Source: an uncultured Eubacteriales bacterium (GTDB lineage: Bacteria > Bacillota > Clostridia > Oscillospirales > QAMX01). Taken from it: 34,284 nt of DNA. Positions 23,970 through 31,693 of this stretch are shown piece by piece (position 1 is the first letter of the stretch; each line of letters begins with the position of its first letter). The stretch lies in NCBI GenBank assembly GCA_905205975.1, contig CAJLFQ010000019.1:1-34284 (forward strand), read 5' to 3'. A program made the position numbers and the translations under genes. The notes below the pieces were generated by a model, which saw nothing but the letters and a program-made list of their open reading frames with translations, was not told the DNA's origin and searched no databases.

Positions 23970-26717
23970 ATGCAAATGACACATATCAGAATTCCGGAAC
24001 AGATCGCCTGGTTTGCGGCAAAAAGCGACCCGGAGAGAAGCGGCAATTGGCTGCCGCTGTGGATCCATGCGGAAGACACTGCACAGATGATGGTGCGTCT
24101 GGCGAGAGACTGGCTGCCGCCGGCAGCGCAGGACATTTTGCTTCCGCCTGCTGAAAATCAGGATGCCTTGCTGCGTTTTCTGGGGCTGGCGCACGATACC
24201 GGCAAGCTGACGGCGCTGTTTGCCGCCAGAATTGCTGAAGTGATTCCCGAATACAGAGGCGCATTTGAAAAAGAATCGGTGACCGTTCCGCCGCTCCGCA
24301 AAATGAAAACGTCCAAGCCACCCCATGCGAGAGCGGGGGAAGTGATTCTGCAAAAATACGAATGCCCGGTTGGCATCACGGCAATCGTCGGGGCGCACCA
24401 TGGCAGACCGCAGGACGATTTGCAGGATTCGCTTGAAATCGAATCGGAAGAAACGGGATATTTTGGCGGTGATCAGGACGCATGGGAAGCCGTCTGGGAG
24501 AGCTGGATTGCGTGGATTTGCGCAGAAAGCGGCTGCGATTCCATGCAGGACCTGCCGATTCCGTCGGTGGCGCAGCAGATGCTTTTGAGCGGGCTGCTGA
24601 CGATGGCGGACTGGATAGCAAGCAACCCCAAATATTTCCCGCTGATTTCCACCGCAGAAAATGGCGCAGGGATCGATCTGGAAGAGCGTGCAGAGCGCGC
24701 ATGGGCAGCCCTGCATCTGCCGGATCCATGGATCTCCGAACGGCAGACAGAACCGTCAGACGAAGACTTTGAAGCAGAATTTGGTTTCCCGCCGAATGCC
24801 GTACAGCAGATGATGACGAGAGCGGTCGCCGACGCAGAGCATCCGGGCGTCTGGATTCTCGAGGCGCCGATGGGCATCGGAAAAACCGAGGCAGCGCTTT
24901 CGGCGGCAGAGATCATGGCCGGAAAGTTCGGCTGCGGCGGCATCTTTTTCGGGCTGCCGACGCAAGCGACGGCCAACGGCATATTCAAGCGGCTTGAAAA
25001 GTGGGCAGAGGGGCAGTCTGAAACAACACAGCTTGCGATCCGGTTGGCGCATGGGATGGCATCCCTCAACGAAGATTATCGGGCGCTGTTTGACAGCACT
25101 TCCCGGATGGAGGAATCGGTGGAGGAAGATCATGCGTCCGGTTTGATTGTCCATGAGTGGTTTCAGGGGCGCAAACAGGCGCTGCTGGCCGATTTTGTCA
25201 TCGGAACGGTCGATCAGCTGCTGATGGCTGCGCTGAAACAGCGCCATGTCATGCTGCGTCATCTTGGGCTGGCAGGGAAAGTGGTCATTGTAGACGAATG
25301 CCACGCATACGACGCATACATGAGCCAATATCTGGAGATGGCGCTGACGTGGCTGGGGAAATATCGGGTGCCGGTGGTTCTGCTGTCGGCGACACTGCCG
25401 AGCGCCAGACGGGCGGCCCTGCTGGCGGCCTATCAGAAAGGGACAGACAATCCATCCGTCTGCAAAAACGAACAGCCCGACTGGATGGACAGCCGCAGAT
25501 ACCCCGTGCTGACCTGGACAGACGGCAAAAACGTCTGCCAAAAAGCGATCAATGTGCCGGAAAAAACGCGCGAGGTCCTTGTGGAAACCGTGCAGATTGA
25601 CCGGCTTGAGCAGACGGTCGAAACCGCGCTGCAAGACGGCGGCTGCATGGGAATCCTTGTAAATACCGTCCGCAAAGCGCAGGAAATCGCCGCTTGTCTG
25701 CGGGAAAAGACGGATTTTTGCATCATTGTCTGCCATGCGCAGTTTGTCATGGCGGATCGGAGCGTCAAGGAGGCGGAACTTCAGCGCCTGCTCGGCAAGA
25801 CATCGACGCCGAAAGAGCGGGATCGCTTGGTGGTCGTCGGCACACAGGTGCTGGAACAATCGCTGGACATCGACTTTGACTGTCTGGTGACGGAGCTTTG
25901 CCCGATGGACCTGCTGCTGCAGCGAATCGGGCGCCTGCACCGGCATAACCGCCGGCGGCCGGAACGCCTGCGGACGGCAAAATGTTATGTGCTGGATACA
26001 GCCGATGGTTCGCTGGACGGCGGCAGCGAAAGCGTGTATGGCAAATGGCTGCTGCTCCGAACCCGCGCCCTGCTGCCGGAGACGATTCACCTGCCGGACG
26101 ATATCCCCAACCTCGTACAGGATACCTATCAATGGACAGAAGCAGATCCCCTCGCCGACCGAATGGATGTGCAGAGCGCAAAAGAGGCGTATGAAACGAA
26201 ATTAGCTGAAAAACAATTGAATGCAAGTGCTTTTCTGCTGAATTCGCCGATTGTCAGTAGACGTACCAAAACATTTCACCGTTTTCTGAATCGTGATAAG
26301 GGGGCTTCTGAGATGGAGGCGGAAGCGTCTGTTCGTGATGGGGAAGAGAGAATAGAGGTTTTGCTGCTTCGTAGAGACGTTGAGGGAAGGGTGACACCGA
26401 TTTCTAAATTGGAACGTGCAGTCAACTTAGATGTGACCAATATTCCGGATGGGTGGACAGCACAACAGATACTCAAACAACGCATTTGTCTTCCTGCATC
26501 ATGGAACGAACGAGCAATTCCTGCGTTAGAACAAGTTACAGCAGACCTCTTCCCGATATGGCAACAGAGCAATATGCTGAAAGGTGAATTAATTCTACTG
26601 TTAGAAGAACGGGGGAAAATCCTTCAAACCGAATTAGATGGTCGCACACTGATCTATTCATTTGAGATGGGTCTTACGATAAGAAAGGAGAAAACAGCAT
26701 ATGCAAAAACCAAATGA
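23970..26717 (+). CDS. cas3: Cas3 helicase-nuclease (type I-E)
   Basis: Cas3 is recruited by Cascade to the opened target, which it nicks and degrades. In the 915-residue product the N-terminal HD nuclease shows LWIHAED (about 31-37), LAHDTGK (73-79), GAHHG (141-145) and MADW (near 213). The helicase follows with APMGIGKT (Walker A, about 299), VDECHAYD (about 440), LLSATLP (about 471) and LLQRIGRLHRH (about 648). A C-terminal domain starts near residue 745. Two starts are possible: ATG 23970 sits only three bases after AAGGA, whereas ATG 23976 is better spaced and may be the real one. From about 26200 the gene becomes AT-rich, with TTA and AGA codons rare upstream, exactly where the C-terminal domain begins. 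It overlaps cse1 by 17 bases. Confidence 0.93.
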   Translation: MQMTHIRIPEQIAWFAAKSDPERSGNWLPLWIHAEDTAQMMVRLARDWLPPAAQDILLPPAENQDALLRFLGLAHDTGKLTALFAARIAEVIPEYRGAFEKESVTVPPLRKMKTSKPPHARAGEVILQKYECPVGITAIVGAHHGRPQDDLQDSLEIESEETGYFGGDQDAWEAVWESWIAWICAESGCDSMQDLPIPSVAQQMLLSGLLTMADWIASNPKYFPLISTAENGAGIDLEERAERAWAALHLPDPWISERQTEPSDEDFEAEFGFPPNAVQQMMTRAVADAEHPGVWILEAPMGIGKTEAALSAAEIMAGKFGCGGIFFGLPTQATANGIFKRLEKWAEGQSETTQLAIRLAHGMASLNEDYRALFDSTSRMEESVEEDHASGLIVHEWFQGRKQALLADFVIGTVDQLLMAALKQRHVMLRHLGLAGKVVIVDECHAYDAYMSQYLEMALTWLGKYRVPVVLLSATLPSARRAALLAAYQKGTDNPSVCKNEQPDWMDSRRYPVLTWTDGKNVCQKAINVPEKTREVLVETVQIDRLEQTVETALQDGGCMGILVNTVRKAQEIAACLREKTDFCIIVCHAQFVMADRSVKEAELQRLLGKTSTPKERDRLVVVGTQVLEQSLDIDFDCLVTELCPMDLLLQRIGRLHRHNRRRPERLRTAKCYVLDTADGSLDGGSESVYGKWLLLRTRALLPETIHLPDDIPNLVQDTYQWTEADPLADRMDVQSAKEAYETKLAEKQLNASAFLLNSPIVSRRTKTFHRFLNRDKGASEMEAEASVRDGEERIEVLLLRRDVEGRVTPISKLERAVNLDVTNIPDGWTAQQILKQRICLPASWNERAIPALEQVTADLFPIWQQSNMLKGELILLLEERGKILQTELDGRTLIYSFEMGLTIRKEKTAYAKTK

Positions 26718-29259
26718 ACTGAATTTGGTCACTGATCCATGGATTAAGGTTATGCTCGCAGATGGTGATAGTAGAGAGGTCTCTCTGCTGGAGCTATTTG
26801 AAAATGCACAATCATATAGGTGGTTGGCAGGTGAAATGGCAACACAAAATATCGCGGTATTAAGAATGCTGCTTGCTGTCGTTTATACAGTTTTTTCGCG
26901 ATACGACATTGATGGAACGGAATGTGTGCCGGAGTGTTTTGATGATGCAGTGGATCGTTGGATTGCTATCTGGAGAGCGAAATGTTTTCCCATGAAGCCA
27001 ATTCGAGCCTATCTGTCTCAAAATCAAAAACTGTTCAATCTGTTTGATGCAAAAAGACCATTTTTGCAAACGCCTGTGTTGGTAAAACAAATGGGCCTGA
27101 CAGATGTAATTGAGAGCACAGATGAAGCTGAAACCACAGCTGAAGTGGAGGCCACAGATGAAGTTGAAGGCACAGAAGATGAAGTTGAAGGCACAGAAGA
27201 TGAAAAACAAATAGAAGAAGACAGTCAAGAGACCGGCAATGACAAAGAATGGAAACCCGCACAAAAACTTAATGGGGTGCTTGCGCAAAGCGAGAACAAG
27301 ATGACTCTGTTCTCAAGCAGGGATGGAGAGAACAAAACAACATTGAATTATGCAGAAGCAGCACGCTGGCTGATTCATGCCATGATATATGATGATAAAG
27401 CGATAAAAGGGCAAAAGGCATTAAACCACTACCGAGATAACCATTATCCTGATCCAGAGCAAAGAGGCAGTACAAGGAGCGTAGGGGTTGGATGGGGAGG
27501 CCAATTCTGTAATGTCTATGCTGTTGGAAGCAATCTGTTTGAAACGCTCATGCTGAATTACGTCCTACTGAGAGACGGGAAAGAGGAACTTTGGCCAGAG
27601 CAACATCCAATCTGGGAAAAGGGATGCACAGATATAAACTATCTGAAAAAAGAAGCGATTCCAAACAACCCGGCAGAAATGATGATTCCACCCAAAAGGC
27701 AGATTATACTCCACCGAAAAGACCATTTGGTCAATGGCTATTACATCAGTTATGGAAGTGCTTGGGGGAGTGAAACGGATCAGGATGTAAAAAAACAACA
27801 GGCTTATGCGGCTCAGGTGGAGCAGATGGCGCTGCGTCGTGGTGAAAGAAATCCTAAAAAGAACAAAAAAGACCAAGCGTTCTGCCTTCAAAAGCCGGAT
27901 CATGCTATGTTTATTTGGAAATGTTTTCCGCAGATGCTTGTAGAGCCGAATAAAACAGATAATGAGACAGATAATGAGAGCCGCCCGGGCGTTGTCCAAT
28001 GGGTAGCAAAACTGAGTGGATGGAAGGATGAAAATCTATTTTCAGAAGATAGTAAAATCACATTTGGCATGGTTGATCTTACGTATAAATCAACACAGCA
28101 ATCAGCATTTGAAGATGTTGCCCAAGATACCATTACTCTGCATGCAAGTCTGCTTGCAAAACAGTCACTGGCAATGCAAAAGAAAATTGCAGAAGCAGTT
28201 TGCAAATGCAACCAATTAGCAGAAATCAAACTTATGAAACTGGCTAAAGATTTGGATTTGGCAAGAGGAATCGAATACGGTAAGAGTCAAAAGAAGCAGC
28301 AGGCGCAACGAGAACAGATGATCAAAGAACAATTCTATTTTCGACTCGAACAGCCTTTTCGCCGATGGCTGGGATCCCTTACTCCTCAGTCAAATATGCA
28401 GGAAAAAGAAAATGAATGGAAAGACATAGCATCTGATATTGCCATATCGTATGGAGAAGAGTTGGCCTTAGCAGCCGGACCAGCGGCTTTTATTGGGCGG
28501 ACAGTTACGAGAGAAGATAAAAAAGGAAAGAAGAGCATAACTCGTTACACAGCGCCGGAGGCATACAGTTGTTTTTGTTCTCAAGTGCAAGAACTTTATG
28601 ATAATTCAGTGAGGAGGAATCATATGCAGGCACCTGAAAAAAGCATGGTGTACAGCATAGTCAGCCGGAAGCTGCAGTCGATTCAGAATCTGCCGGACAA
28701 TTTGGCGAAAGCGGCGCTGGCAAATCTGCGGCGCGGCGCCGGAAAGCTGCCGGGCGACCTGCCGGAGCTATGGGGCGCTTTGCTGGCCGATTTGAGCGAA
28801 GCGGAACTGAACAGACTGTGTGGGAAGAACGGGACGCCGACAAAAGCCGAATGGGCCGTTTACACGGCGCTGACGACGTATGCCGTACATCAGCAGGGGC
28901 ATGACCGAAAAACGGCGTGCATGAACACGGAGGAGCCGTTTGGACAGGCTGTTGGGCGGCTGGTGACACCGGGCGATGAAGACTCATTGGAGCGCATCCG
29001 CAATCGCTTCAACCGGATTGCAACGGCGCAGAGCATGGATGAAGCTGCCAACCACCTGCGGAGCCTGGTGCAGCTCCTGCGCGAAAAAAACATCGGGTTC
29101 AACTACCCAGGACTGGCAGCCGATCTGTACGATTTCCAGTTCCCAGAATTGGCGCCAACAGTCCGGCTTCGCTGGGGTCAAGCGTTCTATCGACATATCA
29201 CAAAAAAACAAGAACAAAAAAAGAATATTGGAAAGGATGAAACCCATGAAAAAGCATAA
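26701..29259 (+). CDS. cse1-cse2 (casA-casB): Cse1-Cse2 fusion: Cascade large and small subunits in one frame
   Basis: The 852-codon frame holds two Cascade subunits. Residues 1 to about 640 are Cse1 (Cas8e), which recognises the PAM and recruits Cas3. They include LVTDPWIKVM at the start, KRPFLQTPV near 118, GVGWGGQFCNVYAVGSN near 262 and FRLEQPFRRWLGSL near 550. Residues 642-852 match a whole Cse2 (Cas11): AALANLRRGAGK, LPELWGALL, AEWAVYTALT, RNRFNRIATA and LRWGQAFYRH. Usual I-E loci have these as two genes of about 500-560 and 160-210 residues. Cse1 also carries an acidic repetitive insert (about 138-185). The Cse1 part is AT-rich and the Cse2 part GC-rich, changing at the junction. The start has AAAGGAG upstream. 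Confidence 0.88.
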   Translation: MQKPNELNLVTDPWIKVMLADGDSREVSLLELFENAQSYRWLAGEMATQNIAVLRMLLAVVYTVFSRYDIDGTECVPECFDDAVDRWIAIWRAKCFPMKPIRAYLSQNQKLFNLFDAKRPFLQTPVLVKQMGLTDVIESTDEAETTAEVEATDEVEGTEDEVEGTEDEKQIEEDSQETGNDKEWKPAQKLNGVLAQSENKMTLFSSRDGENKTTLNYAEAARWLIHAMIYDDKAIKGQKALNHYRDNHYPDPEQRGSTRSVGVGWGGQFCNVYAVGSNLFETLMLNYVLLRDGKEELWPEQHPIWEKGCTDINYLKKEAIPNNPAEMMIPPKRQIILHRKDHLVNGYYISYGSAWGSETDQDVKKQQAYAAQVEQMALRRGERNPKKNKKDQAFCLQKPDHAMFIWKCFPQMLVEPNKTDNETDNESRPGVVQWVAKLSGWKDENLFSEDSKITFGMVDLTYKSTQQSAFEDVAQDTITLHASLLAKQSLAMQKKIAEAVCKCNQLAEIKLMKLAKDLDLARGIEYGKSQKKQQAQREQMIKEQFYFRLEQPFRRWLGSLTPQSNMQEKENEWKDIASDIAISYGEELALAAGPAAFIGRTVTREDKKGKKSITRYTAPEAYSCFCSQVQELYDNSVRRNHMQAPEKSMVYSIVSRKLQSIQNLPDNLAKAALANLRRGAGKLPGDLPELWGALLADLSEAELNRLCGKNGTPTKAEWAVYTALTTYAVHQQGHDRKTACMNTEEPFGQAVGRLVTPGDEDSLERIRNRFNRIATAQSMDEAANHLRSLVQLLREKNIGFNYPGLAADLYDFQFPELAPTVRLRWGQAFYRHITKKQEQKKNIGKDETHEKA
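27157..27198 (+). repeat. Tandem 21-bp repeat inside cse1
   Basis: Two perfect tandem copies of a 21-base unit (27157-27177 and 27178-27198) encode DEVEGTE twice. Looser copies lie on both sides (DEAETTAEVEA before, DEKQIEE after). The whole stretch is an acidic low-complexity loop of about 45 residues in Cse1 and keeps the reading frame. Confidence 0.85.
28612..28617 (+). promoter_or_regulatory. Internal Shine-Dalgarno at the Cse1/Cse2 junction
   Basis: A consensus AGGAGG lies six bases before an in-frame ATG (28624), precisely where homology to Cse2 begins. It is as good as any ribosome site in this operon. A TGA at 28610-28612, overlapping it in the +1 frame, looks like a former cse1 stop. 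Confidence 0.8.
28624..29259 (+). CDS. cse2 (casB): Cse2 (Cas11) small subunit, likely translated from an internal start
   Basis: Starting at the internal ATG with its AGGAGG, the frame gives 211 residues that look like a complete Cse2: MVYSIVSRKLQSI at the start, the basic LRRGAGK, the RNRFNRIA helix and the terminal LRWGQAFYRH. Cse2 binds the displaced strand and bridges the crRNA backbone, normally as two copies per Cascade against one Cse1. A pure fusion would force one-to-one, so separate synthesis from this site would restore the balance. The stop lies inside the start of cas7. Independent translation is inferred from the ribosome site and has not been shown. Confidence 0.65.
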   Translation: MQAPEKSMVYSIVSRKLQSIQNLPDNLAKAALANLRRGAGKLPGDLPELWGALLADLSEAELNRLCGKNGTPTKAEWAVYTALTTYAVHQQGHDRKTACMNTEEPFGQAVGRLVTPGDEDSLERIRNRFNRIATAQSMDEAANHLRSLVQLLREKNIGFNYPGLAADLYDFQFPELAPTVRLRWGQAFYRHITKKQEQKKNIGKDETHEKA

Positions 29260-30316
29260 CCTGTACGTTGATTTCCACATTTTACAGACGGTTCCGCCCA
29301 GCTGCGTCAACCGTGACGACACCGGCAGTCCGAAAACGGCAAAGTATGGCGGCGTGACGCGCGCCCGCGTTTCTTCCCAAGCATGGAAGCGCGCCATGCG
29401 GGTCATGTTCCGTGAGACCGTTTTCGATCCGGAACAGGTGGGGATCCGCACAAAGCGGATTGTTGGGATGGTGGCAGAGCAGATTGCCAAACAGAATCCA
29501 CAGGCAGATGCCGAAACGCTGGCGAAAGAGGCGCTTGAATTTGCCGGCATCAAGGTAAAGGATGCCCAAAAAGGTACGGACGCGCTGTTCTTTATGAGCG
29601 AGGAGCAGGCAAAAACACTGGCGACGCTGATTCTGCGGGGGGAAAAGAATCAAAAAACGTATAAAGGTGCGCTGAAAGATGCGCCGTCTATAGATATGGC
29701 GCTGTTCGGCAGAATGGTTGCAAATGCCCACTTGCTCAGCTATGACGCCGCGGCGCAGGTGGCGCACAGCATCTCTACCCATGCTGTGGAGAACGAATAC
29801 GATTACTTTACCGCGGTGGATGACCTTGCACCGGAAGACAATGCCGGCGCGGGGCACATCGGAACACAGGAGTTCAATTCCGCGACGCTTTACCGCTATG
29901 CGACGGTCAACCTCATGGAGCTGGCACGCAGCAAGGGCAGAAAAGAAATCCCATCAATTCTCCGCGGATTTGCTGAGGCGTTTGTTCGCTCCATGCCGAC
30001 CGGCAAGCAGAACTCTTTTGCCAACCGCACCCTGCCGGAGCTGGTCTATGTGACGATCCGGCAGGATCAGCCGGTCTACCTGGGCGGCGCTTTTGAAAAA
30101 CCGGTCGAAGCCGGACGCGGCGGCTATGTCCGGGGCTCTGTGGACGCACTCAAAGCGTATGCAGAGAAGACCTATGAAAATTACGGAATGCCCCCGAAGA
30201 AGGCGTTTGCCGTTGGGGACGGTTTGGATGAGATGGCTGAAACGTTGACGCTGCCGGATCTGCTGGACAAGCTGGAATCGGCCGTTCGGGTTGAATTGGA
30301 AAGCGGGGTTCAGTGA
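29246..30316 (+). CDS. cas7 (casC, cse4): Cas7e, Cascade backbone subunit
   Basis: This 356-residue protein forms the six-copy backbone that holds the crRNA in type I-E Cascade. The family opening YVDFHILQTVPPSCVNRDD is present, followed by GGVTRARVSSQAWKRAMR (basic, RNA-binding side). MALFGRMVAN and AHSISTHAVENEYDYFTAVDDL lie in the middle and GTQEFNSATLYRYATVNL near residue 210. I chose the ATG at 29246 because AAAGGA lies eight bases upstream. An in-frame ATG three codons earlier overlaps that site. It overlaps the cse2 end by 14 bases and is GC-rich like the rest of the 3-prime half of the operon. Confidence 0.93.
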   Translation: MKKHNLYVDFHILQTVPPSCVNRDDTGSPKTAKYGGVTRARVSSQAWKRAMRVMFRETVFDPEQVGIRTKRIVGMVAEQIAKQNPQADAETLAKEALEFAGIKVKDAQKGTDALFFMSEEQAKTLATLILRGEKNQKTYKGALKDAPSIDMALFGRMVANAHLLSYDAAAQVAHSISTHAVENEYDYFTAVDDLAPEDNAGAGHIGTQEFNSATLYRYATVNLMELARSKGRKEIPSILRGFAEAFVRSMPTGKQNSFANRTLPELVYVTIRQDQPVYLGGAFEKPVEAGRGGYVRGSVDALKAYAEKTYENYGMPPKKAFAVGDGLDEMAETLTLPDLLDKLESAVRVELESGVQ

Positions 30317-31044
30317 TGGCGACGCTGCTGCTCCGGTTGGCTGCGCCCCTGCAGTCCTGGGGGACAGATTCCAAGTTTGAAATCCGGAGAACGGATCGGC
30401 AGCCGTCCAAGAGCGGGGTGCTCGGCCTGGTCGCGGCGGCGCTCGGTTATCGCCGCGATGACGATGCGGCCATTCAGTCACTCCATGCGCTCCGCTTCGG
30501 CGTCCGCGTTGACCGGGAGGGACAATTGCTGCAAGACCTGCATACGGCACATGATGAGAAATTCTGGCGGACAGGCAAAGGAACATCCTACATGACCCAC
30601 CGGTATTATCTCGCCGATGCGATCTTTCTGGCCGGGCTGGAAAGCGAGGATGAGGCGCTGCTTCAGCAGATTGCAGACGCGCTGCAGCATCCGGCGTACC
30701 CGCTCTTTTTGGGGCGGCGGTCCTGCCCGCCGACGCTGCCGCTGTGTCTGGGCATCCGGCAAAACACGCTGGAAGAGGCATTGCAGGGGGAACCATCGCT
30801 TGTGACGCACAGCATACAGAAGGATGATAACCAGCAGGTGCGGATGCAGATAGAACCCAAAGAGATCACTGCGACGGATGCCGTCGTTCAGGACAAGCCG
30901 ATCAGTTTCAGCCCGCTGCACCGGGATTACGGCTACCGGCCGGTGCGTGAACAGTTGATCCGTCTCGACAAAATGTCAGACGAACAAACGCTGCAGAACG
31001 CCGAAACAGACCATGATCCGTTTTCAGAGCTTTCGGAAAGTTGA
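30316..31044 (+). CDS. cas5 (casD): Cas5e, crRNA 5-prime handle-binding subunit
   Basis: This 242-residue Cascade subunit caps the 5-prime handle of the crRNA next to Cse1. Its N-terminus has the family pattern LLLRLAAPLQSWG, then RRTDRQPSKSGVLGLVAAALG, where the lysine region contacts the handle. YLADAIFLAGLE and YPLFLGRRSCPP further on are also typical. The ATG at 30316 shares its A with the cas7 stop (TGATG), so the two genes are translationally coupled. The last 30 residues are acidic and look like a free tail. Confidence 0.92.
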   Translation: MATLLLRLAAPLQSWGTDSKFEIRRTDRQPSKSGVLGLVAAALGYRRDDDAAIQSLHALRFGVRVDREGQLLQDLHTAHDEKFWRTGKGTSYMTHRYYLADAIFLAGLESEDEALLQQIADALQHPAYPLFLGRRSCPPTLPLCLGIRQNTLEEALQGEPSLVTHSIQKDDNQQVRMQIEPKEITATDAVVQDKPISFSPLHRDYGYRPVREQLIRLDKMSDEQTLQNAETDHDPFSELSES

Positions 31045-31054
31045 GGGCAGACAG

Positions 31055-31693
31055 ATGTATTTAAGCAGAATTCAACTGAATCCCCAAAACCGGCATACGA
31101 TGGTTGCGTTGGTCAATCCGCAGAAAATCCACGGCGCAGTGGAAGCATCGTTTCCGGGGGAGAGAAAGCGGCGCCTCTGGCGCATCGATGTGCTGAATGG
31201 CCGGACATACCTGCTTGTTTGCAGCGCGGATCAGCCGGACTTTACCAGTCTGGCAGGTCAGTACGGCATGCCGGATGCGCCGTGGGAAATCCGGAAATAT
31301 GACGCCTTTCTGGAACGCATTCAAACGGGAAGCGAATGGCAGTTCCGCCTGACAGCCAACCCGGTTGTCGCCAAAAAACAGGCGGGAGCAGATCGAGGCA
31401 AAAAACTGGCGCATGTCACAGTGGATCAACAGGAAACATGGCTGCTCGAACGCGCCGTCTCGCATGGATTTGCCTTAATTCCGGGGGAATACCGGGTGAC
31501 AAACAGCACATGGCATCAGTTTGCAAAAGGCGGTGCAGGAAATCGGGTCATGCTGCACGCGGTCACATTCGAGGGCCGGCTGCGGGTAACGGATGCAGAA
31601 CGGTTCCGCCAAACACTGACGGACGGTCTTGGGCACGGAAAAGCATACGGCATGGGCATGCTGACCGTTGCCGCAGAAACAACAAATGCCTGA
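31055..31693 (+). CDS. cas6e (casE, cse3): Cas6e, crRNA-processing endoribonuclease
   Basis: This 212-residue enzyme cuts each repeat at the base of its hairpin and stays bound to the crRNA 3-prime end. MYLSRIQLNPQN opens the first ferredoxin fold. His26 in KIHGAVEASFP is at the position of the catalytic histidine known from characterised Cas6e enzymes. FRLTANPV near residue 100 and GLGHGKAYGMGMLTVA at the C-terminus form the glycine-rich repeat-binding elements. The ATG at 31055 lies after GAGGG, 10 bases past the cas5 stop. The strong CCCCGC/GCGGGG hairpin in the array is its expected substrate. Confidence 0.93.
   Translation: MYLSRIQLNPQNRHTMVALVNPQKIHGAVEASFPGERKRRLWRIDVLNGRTYLLVCSADQPDFTSLAGQYGMPDAPWEIRKYDAFLERIQTGSEWQFRLTANPVVAKKQAGADRGKKLAHVTVDQQETWLLERAVSHGFALIPGEYRVTNSTWHQFAKGGAGNRVMLHAVTFEGRLRVTDAERFRQTLTDGLGHGKAYGMGMLTVAAETTNA

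Noticed and set aside
24756..26132. Minus-strand open frame of 458 codons opposite cas3
   Set aside because: It is fully antisense to conserved Cas3 helicase motifs, and its product has no plausible domain.
26701..30316. Loss of cse2 from the type I-E operon
   Set aside because: There is no separate cse2 gene, but the complete Cse2 sequence is present as the C-terminal quarter of the cse1 frame.
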